Assembly (NCBI RefSeq): GCF_001875725.1
Contig: NZ_MLCQ01000022.1
Span: 163,564 to 227,563, forward strand
Direction: 5' to 3'
From: Corynebacterium sp. NML140438
GTDB taxonomy: Bacteria > Actinomycetota > Actinomycetes > Mycobacteriales > Mycobacteriaceae
Length of the DNA stretch: 64,000 nt
Part shown: positions 27,716-36,300 of the stretch, one piece after another
How positions within the stretch are numbered: the stretch's first letter is position 1
How the letters are laid out: every line of letters begins with the position of its first letter
Notes under the pieces: model-generated
What the model was told of the DNA's origin: nothing
Seen by the model: only the letters and a program-made list of their open reading frames with translations
Database searches by the model: none
Translations under genes and position numbers: made by a program

Positions 27716-27778
27716 GGCAGGTGCTCGCCTCTCTTCTTGGGTTGTATGTAACTTTTCAACGACTTTAATTGTCTGGGA

Positions 27779-27848
27779 TTAGGTAGTGCTACCTTACATT
27801 CCCGAAAAGCCCTCGTACGTGTGAGATCTACCCCCTTTAGCGGTAGAT
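27779..27848. promoter_or_regulatory. Two inverted repeats with GGTAG half-sites upstream of odhA
   Basis: AGGTAG-N2-CTACCT lies at 27781-27794 and ATCTACC-N9-GGTAGAT at 27826-27848. They are 66 to 133 bp upstream of the odhA GTG. The shared GGTAG/CTACC core suggests one dimeric regulator with two sites, although their spacings differ. Confidence 0.45.
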
Positions 27849-28310
27849 AACCCACAAATGGGCATATCTTCCGTTCTGAGTGAGAAGGGTCTCATGAGAA
27901 CCGTCATCAATGATACGTCCTCAATCGTTAACAAGTACTTGAACGGTATTCGGAGTGCACCCAGATTGATCGCTCATCGCGTTGTCTGCGCGCGTGAAGC
28001 TGTTGCGAAGCGACGAATAGGGCAAGGTCTGATCATGGTCTGGCGTGCGGTGCGGAGAGGGCGTCGAGAAGCATTCGTGGTGGCAGTTGTCGGGAAGTGT
28101 CCGATCGGGGTGGTCCGAACACCTCGCCACCGTGAGGGATCTGCAGACGCTGATGTCGAGCGAATCCCGCGTCTGGGTGACGCGGTGGTGGGGAGAAGGA
28201 GATGTAGTTCTCCAACTAAAGCAGAGGTGCTACCGGGGGTAGGCAAAGGTTGGAAGTGCGTCGCTCCCGCCTCGGTTACGGGGGAGGCGGGGCGAACCAT
28301 ATTGGCAAAG
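27849..28310. other. Intergenic region upstream of odhA, no gene called
   Basis: About 460 bp lie between the odhA control region and the stop of the EcsC-like gene. Frames are open on both strands, but none has a family-like composition or a good ribosome site. A GC-rich hairpin (CCCGCCTC 28266-28273, GAGGCGGG 28284-28291) could end the upstream minus-strand gene, although no T-run follows. A small RNA or short peptide is possible but not supported. Confidence 0.4.
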
Positions 28311-29228
28311 TTACTTCGTAATTTCCTGCGGGGCCTCGGCCTCGCGTGCATCGGCAACCTTGTCCTCGTCGCCGAAGAGCTGGAGGACCCAGCGCAGCAG
28401 GTTCTTTGGATTCGCGCTCAAGCCAGCTTCTTCCTTTTCCGGTTTTTCCGGAAGTGGGCTCAGGAAGCTTGCAGGAGGGGTGCCGAGTGCGACGGCGATA
28501 TTGTCCATAAGGCGGTCCGCAAGCTTCCGATTCGCTGCGGTGCCCGCGATCGCGCCAAGCCCGAGTGGCAGCATCTTGCCAATCCAGGCGCGGCGGAACC
28601 TCTTCGTAAACGACTTCATTGCCACGCGCGAAAGGACGCCATTGGCCTCGGCGAGGCCAGGGCCTGCGAAACGCGTCAACACATTTTTCGACGCCAAGTC
28701 TTTCGGCTGGGCCTTGTCGGCGCCAAGCAGCGCATCGACGATCGCAACTCCCTGGGCGCCCATCATTACAGTGAGCACGCCGGTGCGGCGCCGTACCTTG
28801 TCGTCAATGTCGACGTCGCGCACGTACATCGAGGCGAGCGTGTAAAACGCGGCGAGGTCGAGGAACACAACGGATTCGCCAGCGACAGCTGCAGCACCGG
28901 CGATGAGACCGACGCCGGGGACCGCTGCGGCAGCGCCCACGCCAGCACCGGTTGCAGAGACCGCGTTTTTAAAGTGCTTATCCATCGTGTGCTGGATCTC
29001 CGCGGGGCTTTGCTCGGGATGCTGGCGACGCAGCCAGTGAACATACGCCCGAATGGCGCCTGATTGAAGATGCACGGCCTTGTCTACCGCAGCGATGAAT
29101 GCGCGACCGGCTGGTCCGGCTTCCTCTTCGAGGGATCCCAAGTCCTCAGTGCGGGCGTCCTCAATAATCTCGACGATTTCGTCAGCGTCGGTGGCTTCAT
29201 CTTTGTCTTTACGGAACTTTTCTAACAT
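28311..29228 (-). CDS. Membrane-associated protein, possibly EcsC-like
   Basis: A 305-aa protein with an acidic N-terminus, Ala/Gly/Val-rich hydrophobic stretches (around residues 90-130) and a helical region ending GAIAGTAANRKLADRLMDN, reminiscent of EcsC-type proteins. The C-terminus is charged. It is divergent from the carboxylesterase gene. Homologues near odhA/kgd occur in mycobacteria. The EcsC assignment is tentative and no function is asserted. Confidence 0.55.
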   Translation of the reverse strand: MLEKFRKDKDEATDADEIVEIIEDARTEDLGSLEEEAGPAGRAFIAAVDKAVHLQSGAIRAYVHWLRRQHPEQSPAEIQHTMDKHFKNAVSATGAGVGAAAAVPGVGLIAGAAAVAGESVVFLDLAAFYTLASMYVRDVDIDDKVRRRTGVLTVMMGAQGVAIVDALLGADKAQPKDLASKNVLTRFAGPGLAEANGVLSRVAMKSFTKRFRRAWIGKMLPLGLGAIAGTAANRKLADRLMDNIAVALGTPPASFLSPLPEKPEKEEAGLSANPKNLLRWVLQLFGDEDKVADAREAEAPQEITK

Positions 29229-29317
29229 GCGGTGTGGTGTTCTCCTTATATTTATTGGTCCGGCCGTTCATCGTACTCGTCTTAGGAAGTTCAACGAGAA
29301 TGGTCAGCATTGCGGGC

Positions 29318-29323
29318 TAGGCT
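29318..29323 (+). promoter_or_regulatory. -10 element TAGGCT for a leaderless carboxylesterase mRNA
   Basis: TAGGCT ends 6 nt before ATG 29330, so transcription probably starts at or next to the start codon. There is no usable ribosome site; leaderless mRNAs are common in corynebacteria. Confidence 0.45.
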
Positions 29324-29329
29324 AAAGGC

Positions 29330-30895
29330 ATGCATGCCACCAGCCATCATCCACAGGAGCACCTTCGGGTGCAGACAACCTCGGGGATCGTTGCTGGCAC
29401 CATCGACCCACAAACCGGGGTCCGTACTTGGCGAGGGGTGCCTTATGGGGCCGACACGAGTGGCGAGAACCGATTCCGTGCTCCGCGTCCTGCGCCTCCG
29501 TGGTCGGGTGTGCTTACCACGACCAATTACCGTCCGCCCGCTATGCAGACAAGCTTCGGGTGGAAAGATACCGTGATCGGCACTGAGGACTGTTTGCACG
29601 CGGACATCGTGCGCCCAGATACGGACGACGTGCTCCCCGTCGTGGTCTACTTCCATGGTGGTTCATTCGTGAGTGGGTCCAGCCATGAAAAAGTGCTCCA
29701 GGGGCACTTTCTGGCTAAGGCTACTGACATTGTCTATGTATCGCTCAACTTTCGCCTTGGCGTGCTCGGGTACTTGGATCTGCGCAGCATCGGTGAGGAC
29801 TGCGTCGCCAACCCCGCAATCCTGGACCAGATTCTGGCGTTGCAGTGGGTTCACAAAAATATCGCCGCATTCGGAGGCGATCCGAACAACGTGACCATTA
29901 TGGGGGAGTCAGCTGGCGCAGCATCCGTGATCCATATGATGTGTGCGCCGGCGGCCCGTGGGTTGTTTCACCGGGCTATTGCCCAGTCCACTCCGCTTTC
30001 ATCCGTGCACACCAAAGCGCAGGCTGCGATGTGGACGTCGACACTGTTGGATGGCATGGGGCTGCCGCGGCTGTCCACCCTCGAGCACCTTCGGGAGGTA
30101 TCCGCCAAAGAGCTGGTCCAAGTGGGGCAATCGATGTTGCTGACCAGCCGTGAGCTGCGCGAGCTGAACTTAAGCTTTATGCCAACAGTTGACGGCACGA
30201 CCTTGCCTGCGCATCCACTAGATATGTTCCGGGAAGGAAAGCAGGCGCCGGTGCCACTCATTATCGGGACGAACGCCGACGAAGCCAGCTTTGCCAAAGC
30301 GTTGTACCAGCGAACGAAAGCACGGCAGCGGGCTGCGCGCCGTCTGCTGGAAGCGTACGACGCGAAGAACGCGACAGCAGTGATCCAGGCGTACAGCGAC
30401 GTCAGTCAGCGCACGGACTTCGCTGAGTTCCTTGCCGATGCTGTGTTTTGGGGGCCATCTGTGATCGCGGCAGGGGAGCATCGCAAGGTAGCTCCGACAT
30501 GGATGTACCGCTTTGAATACGCATCGGCGACGATGCGACGGCTCGGGCTTGGTGCAATGCATACAGCGGATCTGATGGCGGTGTTCGGGGACAGGGAGGG
30601 CACGCGTTCAGCGAAGATTGATCGTTTCGGTTCCACCGTGGCATTCGAGGCGGTAGTCGATGTCATGCAACGCAACTGGGGATCGTTTTTCCATACCGGA
30701 GCGCCCGAGCCAAACTGGCCCCGCTACGACTTTCGTGGCGACGACCACCCCGGACGTGCCACTGCGGTCATTAATGAGCATCCTTCGATTGTGTTTGATC
30801 CAAAGCGCAACCAACGCCGGGCGTGGGAAGACTTTGACATGCGTAGTTGGCAAGGCGGTGAAGCGTGGATGCGCATCGTGGGTGCGGAACAGTAG
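29330..30895 (+). CDS. Type-B carboxylesterase
   Basis: A 521-aa alpha/beta hydrolase of the carboxylesterase/para-nitrobenzyl-esterase family. The nucleophile is S194 in MGESAGAASV, the oxyanion hole is YFHGGSFVSGS, and the start TTSGIVAGTIDP plus TWRGVPYGA are typical. GTNADEASF contributes the acid region. There is no signal peptide, so it is intracellular. The natural ester is not known. It appears to be leaderless and is divergent from the EcsC-like gene. Confidence 0.88.
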   Translation: MHATSHHPQEHLRVQTTSGIVAGTIDPQTGVRTWRGVPYGADTSGENRFRAPRPAPPWSGVLTTTNYRPPAMQTSFGWKDTVIGTEDCLHADIVRPDTDDVLPVVVYFHGGSFVSGSSHEKVLQGHFLAKATDIVYVSLNFRLGVLGYLDLRSIGEDCVANPAILDQILALQWVHKNIAAFGGDPNNVTIMGESAGAASVIHMMCAPAARGLFHRAIAQSTPLSSVHTKAQAAMWTSTLLDGMGLPRLSTLEHLREVSAKELVQVGQSMLLTSRELRELNLSFMPTVDGTTLPAHPLDMFREGKQAPVPLIIGTNADEASFAKALYQRTKARQRAARRLLEAYDAKNATAVIQAYSDVSQRTDFAEFLADAVFWGPSVIAAGEHRKVAPTWMYRFEYASATMRRLGLGAMHTADLMAVFGDREGTRSAKIDRFGSTVAFEAVVDVMQRNWGSFFHTGAPEPNWPRYDFRGDDHPGRATAVINEHPSIVFDPKRNQRRAWEDFDMRSWQGGEAWMRIVGAEQ

Positions 30896-30949
30896 GCTTA
30901 GCATTGTCCGCCGGTGACAACCCCGATGACGAAAAGCAGAGGATACTTC

Positions 30950-31549
30950 GTGAGCTTTCTTGAAGACATTGCTGCGGCTTTAGACCGTGAAGGTATTGAG
31001 TCTCGTGTGCACGACGACACGATGTTTGTTCCTATCACGCCCGAGATTGAAATCCAGTTCGTTGTAATTGACGAGCAACTACCGGCCGCAAACGTATATA
31101 TCGCCGCTGCCGATGTAGATGAAGACGATGAGGACTTCGAGGCCGCACTGGTCGAAGTCATTTTTTCTGCTGAAGATGCAGTCGCTGCGGTCGCAGAACA
31201 CATCGCTACTGATGAGGTTGTGACCGTGTTCCGTAGTTTGCTCGAAGCTGCTGATGAACGCATCGCCGGACTTGAGTTTTTTCCTGATGCTGAAAACAGT
31301 CAGCTTGTTGTTGCCGAAGTCGGCGAAGAAGCAGAGGTGCATGTGGAGGTCGAAGTTATCGACGCCACCGCAACCGCGCATGTGCAGTTCGTAGTTCCGA
31401 CAGACGAAGAAGACTCGGACCCCGAAGAGCTTGATTTGGGAAGCTTCACCGATATTGACCGGCTGTTTGATGTGCTCAACCTGGTTGCCGACCAGGCAGA
31501 AGAATGGGAAAGCCAGTTGCTTCCACTGGATGACGAACCAGGCCGGTAA
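30950..31549 (+). CDS. Acidic hypothetical protein
   Basis: About 199 aa, very rich in Asp and Glu, starting with SFLEDIAAALDREGIESRV. GTG 30950 is preferred because AGAGGA lies 6 nt upstream; the frame opens 12 codons earlier at 30914. Two halves of similar alpha/beta composition are visible, suggesting a YbjN-like (T3SS-chaperone-type) fold. This would be inference only. It converges on the next gene with 9 bp between stops. No function is assigned. Confidence 0.6.
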   Translation: MSFLEDIAAALDREGIESRVHDDTMFVPITPEIEIQFVVIDEQLPAANVYIAAADVDEDDEDFEAALVEVIFSAEDAVAAVAEHIATDEVVTVFRSLLEAADERIAGLEFFPDAENSQLVVAEVGEEAEVHVEVEVIDATATAHVQFVVPTDEEDSDPEELDLGSFTDIDRLFDVLNLVADQAEEWESQLLPLDDEPGR

Positions 31550-31558
31550 GTCAGCCGG

Positions 31559-32020
31559 TTATGCCACGTTCAGCCCCGCGAACAGTGAGGAAGGTGAGCG
31601 GACGGGTTGGAAGTGGCCGTCGACAAGCCAGACATATGTTGCAGCGTACGGGTGAGGCAACAGGTGGAGCATGTCTTCCGTCGCGTCCGGGTAGAGCGCT
31701 TGCATCCAACCTTCAGCGACTGCGGGGTTTACTGGTGCGCCTGACTGGGCAGTGAACCGTGCTTCGATGATGTAGGCAGGGCGTGCTGATGCGCCGTATC
31801 CCTGCACCATTGCTTGGGCGCGGGGACCGACTCGCCTCCGTGTGAGCGCAAGGTTGATGTGCTCCTTGCCTATCACCCGTGGCAAAGAGAGGACAGGAGG
31901 CCGCCATGAGCCAGTTGGGCGTGCGAGTGAGCGCGGGTGCTTCACCGTGGCGCTCAGTACCTGGACAGTGTCGTAGAAGCGGTGCATGATTTCTTGGGCA
32001 ATCGATGATTCGTAGAACAT
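31559..32020 (-). CDS. Hypothetical protein
   Basis: A 153-aa protein from ATG 32020, starting MFYESSIAQEIMHRFYDTV and ending with an aromatic, hydrophobic segment (YAATYVWLVDGHFQPV). The frame extends 45 codons upstream, but that part overlaps the MFS promoter and has unusual composition. A short GAAGC lies just before the ATG. Pro/Arg-rich composition in the middle resembles Rv-type conserved hypotheticals, but I do not recognise the family. Confidence 0.5.
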   Translation of the reverse strand: MFYESSIAQEIMHRFYDTVQVLSATVKHPRSLARPTGSWRPPVLSLPRVIGKEHINLALTRRRVGPRAQAMVQGYGASARPAYIIEARFTAQSGAPVNPAVAEGWMQALYPDATEDMLHLLPHPYAATYVWLVDGHFQPVRSPSSLFAGLNVA

Positions 32021-32143
32021 GCTTCGAAGCGTACGAGAGGCGGTGGACAGAAGACGCACGAATTCACAAGAACATCGAACACAAGTGCTAATTTGTATTG
32101 CCGGTGGGACGTCCTGACAAGAAAGACTAGGGTTGTCGCTGGT

Positions 32144-33352
32144 ATGACGAAACAAACTTTGCAGCGCGATACCTCGCCGAAGCTTCCATCAGTGATCTGG
32201 GTGCTGTGCACCGCGGCGTTTATCATCGCGCTTGGATACGGGTTTATTGCACCGGTGCTGCCGCAGTTCGCAGCCAGCTTCAACGTATCGATGGCAGCAG
32301 CCGCAGCCGTGATCTCAGTGTTTGCAGCGGCTCGATTACTAGGCGCGCCGGGTGCAGGTGTGCTGGTGGACAAGCTTGGATCGCGGCCGGTGTATCTTAC
32401 CGGGCTGAGCATCGTGGCAACTGCAACGTTTGCAGTGGCATTTGCGCAAGAGTACTGGCATATTTTGGCGCTGCGCTTCATTGCTGGCTTTGGCTCGACG
32501 ATGTTCACGCTCTCTGCCCAGGCCCTCATCGTCCGTGAGGTCCCTCCGGGGATACGCGGCAGGGCCAATGCACTCTACGCGTCGTCATTTCTGCTGGGCA
32601 ATATTTTCGGGCCGATTATCGGAGCAGGTCTCAGTTTTCTCGGCTACCGGATCCCGTTCGCGGTCTACGGAATTGGCGTCGGACTCGCAGCCGCCATTGT
32701 GTGGATTGCGACGTCGCGGAAGCACGCACCGGAAACCCGGAGGGCACAGCTCCCGCCCATGCCGCTTCGCGGGGCCTGGAAGCAGCCGACGTACCGCGCG
32801 TTGCTCGCTGTGGCGTTCACGAATGGTTTTGTAAACTTCGGCGCGCGCGTTTCGGTCCTCCCGCTGTTCGCGGCGGCTATCTTCGCAAATGGTGGTGCGG
32901 CATCGGGGCTTGCGCTGACTGCGTTTGCCTTGGGCACGGGCGTCACACTGCAGTTTTCTGGGCGATGGGCCGACCGGATTGGGCGCCGACCATGTATCTT
33001 GGCAGGTCTTACAGTCTCAGCAGTGTTTACAGGTTCGCTGGGTTTGGCAACGAGCGTGTGGGTGTTGTTGCTAGTCTCAGTTTGCGCGGGTGTCGGCGGT
33101 GGGCTGATGAGTCCTTCATTACAGGCGACGCTGGCAGACATCATCGGCAACGATCGCTCGGGCGGCAAGGTGATTTCTACCTACCAGATGGTGCAGGATT
33201 CCGGGCAGATTGCTGCGCCGATAGTGATTGGTTTCCTAGCGGAGGTGTTTGGTTTCGCTGCTGCGTTCGGCGCATGTGGCGTGGTGGCTGTGATCGCTCT
33301 GTTGCTGTGGACAATGTACGGTAAGGAAACTCTGCACAAGTCGGCCGCGTAA
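32144..33352 (+). CDS. MFS transporter, probable drug exporter
   Basis: A 402-aa protein with about 12 membrane helices. The loop 2-3 motif GVLVDKLGSRPVYLTG matches the MFS A-motif, and SRADR-like GRWADRIGRRPCIL occurs between helices 8 and 9. A family of actinobacterial exporters has this layout. ATG 32144 is used; the frame opens 17 codons earlier. TAGGGT at 32128-32133 could be a -10 box giving a very short leader. The nucleoside-hydrolase-like gene follows within 10 bp. Substrate is unknown. Confidence 0.8.
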   Translation: MTKQTLQRDTSPKLPSVIWVLCTAAFIIALGYGFIAPVLPQFAASFNVSMAAAAAVISVFAAARLLGAPGAGVLVDKLGSRPVYLTGLSIVATATFAVAFAQEYWHILALRFIAGFGSTMFTLSAQALIVREVPPGIRGRANALYASSFLLGNIFGPIIGAGLSFLGYRIPFAVYGIGVGLAAAIVWIATSRKHAPETRRAQLPPMPLRGAWKQPTYRALLAVAFTNGFVNFGARVSVLPLFAAAIFANGGAASGLALTAFALGTGVTLQFSGRWADRIGRRPCILAGLTVSAVFTGSLGLATSVWVLLLVSVCAGVGGGLMSPSLQATLADIIGNDRSGGKVISTYQMVQDSGQIAAPIVIGFLAEVFGFAAAFGACGVVAVIALLLWTMYGKETLHKSAA

Positions 33353-33361
33353 AGGAGCACC

Positions 33362-34174
33362 GTGCGAATCATCGTTGACTGCACCCCGGGAATCGAAGAC
33401 GCCCTTGCATTGGCGTATGTGGTGGCCGCGCACCACAGTGGGCGCGCCGAGCTGGAGTGCGTGACAACGTCAAGCGGTGCCGCTGCCGCCGAACAATGCG
33501 CCCAACATGCCGCCTGGGTGTTGTCGAAGTGCGGGCTTCCCGCAGTTGCCGTCGCAACCGGCTGTGATGTACCAGGCCACCAACCACAGGATACTGCCGG
33601 GTTGGGCGCTGCTCACGTCCCGGAGCGGTACGTCGCAAACGACTGGGATCTTCTCTGGGCAGACGCATGCGAGCGTGGTACGCAGGACCTGTGCTTAATC
33701 TGCACGGGGCCTCTCACAAACCTTGCTGAGTTTTCTCGGCGCTCCCCCGAGTACTTCGATGCGCTCGAGCACATCGTTGTCCTTGAATCTGGCCTTTGCC
33801 TGGACCAAGATGCCTCCGATGTGGTGCTGCATGACACCCCTGTAGCGATCACCGTTTGTACAGCGCCAGACACGCTAACTCCGGTGGATACGCGAAAGTG
33901 CCCTCCGCTGGGAGAAATCGGGGCTGACAGGGTTGGCGGCGGTGCTCTGTTCGCCGCACAAGTCGCGCTCGGTGATATCCAGGCTGATGGCCAATGGGCG
34001 ACACTCGCGCCAGCAGAAGAAGACGATGACCCGAACGCGTTCCTTCTCGACACCACGGGTGTGGACGCAGGGGACGTCGTCAAGCTTTTCGACGCCTGCT
34101 GCGCCACCTACGATGCGCTCACACGCGGCGACAGAGCGCTGGAGACAACAAGGCACCTGCGGGCGGAGGACTAG
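33362..34174 (+). CDS. Nucleoside-hydrolase-like protein with altered metal site
   Basis: A 270-aa protein resembling the inosine-uridine nucleoside hydrolases: the start IIVDCTPGIEDALALAYVV and the segment LICTGPLTNLAEF match. The calcium-binding motif D-x-D-P-G-x-D-D reads D6-x-T8-P-G-x-E12-D13, so two of the ligands are changed. It may be a weak, altered or non-catalytic relative. GTG 33362 has AAGGAG upstream and the gene follows the MFS gene closely. Confidence 0.65.
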   Translation: MRIIVDCTPGIEDALALAYVVAAHHSGRAELECVTTSSGAAAAEQCAQHAAWVLSKCGLPAVAVATGCDVPGHQPQDTAGLGAAHVPERYVANDWDLLWADACERGTQDLCLICTGPLTNLAEFSRRSPEYFDALEHIVVLESGLCLDQDASDVVLHDTPVAITVCTAPDTLTPVDTRKCPPLGEIGADRVGGGALFAAQVALGDIQADGQWATLAPAEEDDDPNAFLLDTTGVDAGDVVKLFDACCATYDALTRGDRALETTRHLRAED

Positions 34175-34184
34175 TGCAAAACAA

Positions 34185-34215
34185 AGCGCCCGCCGGAGTG
34201 TGACCGGTGGGCGCT
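34185..34215. terminator. Bidirectional terminator between the hydrolase-like gene and ldh
   Basis: AGCGCCCGCCGG pairs perfectly except for one G-T pair with CCGGTGGGCGCT across a 7-nt loop. It sits between convergent genes and should stop both transcripts. Confidence 0.8.
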
Positions 34216-34236
34216 GCTGAAAAGGAGAAGCAGAGC

Positions 34237-35235
34237 TTACGCCTCGGTGAGGCCAGCTTCGACCATCACGCCACGAAGGGTGTTGGCGGAGTGATCGAAC
34301 TTTTCCTTCTCGCTATCTTCGAGGTGCAGCTCGACAACTTCGCGGACACCGTTGCGGTTGATGACCGCAGGGGTGCCGATGTAGATGTCGTCCTGACCGT
34401 ACTGGCCTTCAAGGTGAGCAGAGACTGGCAGCACGACGTCCTCGTTCATCAGGATTGCGCGGGTGATGCGGGCAAGGCCAGCACCGATACCGAAGGACGT
34501 GGAGCCCTTGGCTTCGATGATCTTGTAGGCGGCATCGCGGGTTGCGACGAACATCTCGTCGATGCGCTCATAGATCTTCGGATCGGTTTCTGCTTCCTTC
34601 TCCAGACGACGACGCAGCGAAACGCCAGCGACGGAGCCGGATGCCACGACAGGCAGCTCGGTGTCGCCGTGCTCACCGATGATGTAGGAGTGGACAGAGC
34701 TTGCGGAAACACCGAAGTACTTGCCGAGGTTGCAGCGCCAGCGTGCGGTGTCCAGAATGGTGCCGGAACCCACGACCTGTGCGGAGGAAAGACCGGTCTG
34801 CTTCCAGGTGGCGTAGGTCAGGACATCGACAGGGTTGGTTGCAACCAGGTAGATGCCGTTGAAGCCGTTGGCCATCACTTCCTTGTTGATGGACTCGAAG
34901 ATCTTCACATTGCGGCCCACGAGCTCAAGGCGGGTTTCGCCGTCGCGCTGTGCAACACCTGCACAGTTGACGATGAGCGCTGCGTCGCGGCAGTCCTCGT
35001 AGGTGCCGACCGTGATCTTGGTGTTGTGGCCTGAGTACGGCATTGCGTGGTTGAGGTCCTCGACCTCACCCCACGTCTTCTTCTCGTTCAGGTCGATAAT
35101 GGCGAGGTGGTCGCAAATGCCCTGGTTGAGAATGGCGTATGCGAACGCGACGCCGACATCACCAGCACCGATCAGGACAATCTTGTTGCCTGGTGTGATG
35201 TTATTCGACGGGGTAGACGGATTGGTGATAGTCAT
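34237..35235 (-). CDS. ldh: L-lactate dehydrogenase
   Basis: An NAD-dependent enzyme of 332 aa that reduces pyruvate to L-lactate. [13 protein letters not shown] is the Rossmann motif, [11 protein letters not shown] carries the mobile-loop Arg, and [15 protein letters not shown] contains the catalytic His. In C. glutamicum LdhA is the main lactate-forming enzyme under oxygen limitation. The start MTITNPS has a reasonable ribosome site (GGAGAGATCAC) before it. Transcription ends at the hairpin at 34185-34215. Confidence 0.95.
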   Translation of the reverse strand: MTITNPSTPSNNITPGNKIVLIGAGDVGVAFAYAILNQGICDHLAIIDLNEKKTWGEVEDLNHAMPYSGHNTKITVGTYEDCRDAALIVNCAGVAQRDGETRLELVGRNVKIFESINKEVMANGFNGIYLVATNPVDVLTYATWKQTGLSSAQVVGSGTILDTARWRCNLGKYFGVSASSVHSYIIGEHGDTELPVVASGSVAGVSLRRRLEKEAETDPKIYERIDEMFVATRDAAYKIIEAKGSTSFGIGAGLARITRAILMNEDVVLPVSAHLEGQYGQDDIYIGTPAVINRNGVREVVELHLEDSEKEKFDHSANTLRGVMVEAGLTEA

Positions 35236-35376
35236 GTGATCTCTCCTGAATCCAGTAAAACTATGTTCCGCTCTCTATCATTGCAGATTTTCCTCGACAA
35301 TGGGAATACCAATCGAAATATGTAACCAAGATAACGGAAATAGCCGGGCATAACCGGGCGGTAGGCTGTTGGGGAT

Positions 35377-36291
35377 CTAGAAGGGGAGGCGTGGTGCTCG
35401 ATGTACTGGGTCGGCTTCGGTCGCGATCCGCCACGCCTGCCGTTCAATCTCTACGACTGGTCCTACAAAATCTGGTTCAGCAGGTACTACTCGTACTGCA
35501 AGGCTGTCACCATCTCTGCAAATCGGTAGCAGGAGTGCCTCAGCGATTGCTTGGTGGCGACGGTAATCCCCCAGGATGAGAATGCCTTCGTCTTGGAGCC
35601 GTGATCTGGAACCGCCGTTGTATCGAATGCGCTTCATCGGGTCTTTTTGCTGGGCGACGGTGTAAACAATGCCGCGTGGAATGAGAACCTGCTGGATCGA
35701 GCGGAACAACATGTCGAGGCGTTGCTGTCCAGACGCCAAATGCATTATTGAGGCAACAGTATCTGCATCCGCATGGAGCAGTACGTTGCTTGGGTATGGG
35801 TGATCGAACCATGCCCATTCGATATTTTTGCGCGCCGCTGCTTTGATGGTGCGCTTGCGGTCCCGGTTACCACCAGCGGTGAGGATGTCATCGGTAATCT
35901 TGATGAAGCCAACCCGAAAAGTCGAAGTGGCTTCATCTGCGTGGCAAAGCATTGCGTGGTGACCGACAGCCTCCATCGGGATCATCCAGCCATATGGGCT
36001 TTTTGAATACTTGCAGTCAACTTCCTGGCCAAGGATCTTGAAATCCATCTTGTCGCCATCAGTGATGATGCCGTCAAATCTGCGTCGAATGTTGATCTCG
36101 ACTAGCGAGCCGATGTGGGCAAGCTCCGTCTTGCTGAGCTGGGAAGGACTGAACCTGCCTGTGTGCTGACCGTCAAAGGCCTGGTCGAACGTTTGGCGAA
36201 AAATTCTTCCCATCGTTTCGCCGTCGGGAAACTTGCTGCGAAAAAGCTCGGCAAGTTCGTACGAAAAGTCACCTTCATGGGTGTCGGTCAT
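35377..36291 (-). CDS. NaeI-type type IIE restriction endonuclease
   Basis: A 304-aa protein that I recognise as NaeI-like: RQTFDQAFDGQHTGRFS, LVEINIRRRF and the catalytic string DFKILGQEVDCKYS match the NaeI family. E65, D83, D92 and K94 reproduce NaeI residue spacings (E70, D86, D95, K97). The C-terminal region (VAQQKDPMKRIRYNGGSRS) resembles the allosteric second DNA-binding domain. The predicted site is GCCGGC; this is inference from family. It follows the methyltransferase by 9 bp. Position 38 is Ala where NaeI has Leu43, whose replacement by Lys converts NaeI into a topoisomerase-like enzyme. Confidence 0.82.
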   Translation of the reverse strand: MTDTHEGDFSYELAELFRSKFPDGETMGRIFRQTFDQAFDGQHTGRFSPSQLSKTELAHIGSLVEINIRRRFDGIITDGDKMDFKILGQEVDCKYSKSPYGWMIPMEAVGHHAMLCHADEATSTFRVGFIKITDDILTAGGNRDRKRTIKAAARKNIEWAWFDHPYPSNVLLHADADTVASIMHLASGQQRLDMLFRSIQQVLIPRGIVYTVAQQKDPMKRIRYNGGSRSRLQDEGILILGDYRRHQAIAEALLLPICRDGDSLAVRVVPAEPDFVGPVVEIERQAWRIATEADPVHRAPRLPF

Positions 36292-36300
36292 TTGCGGTCC

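Noticed and set aside
27858..29063. 401-codon plus-strand frame
   Set aside because: Its second half is the antisense shadow of the EcsC-like gene, and the first part has no ribosome site or family-like sequence.
34207..35034. 275-codon plus-strand frame
   Set aside because: Antisense shadow of ldh and overlaps the terminator region.
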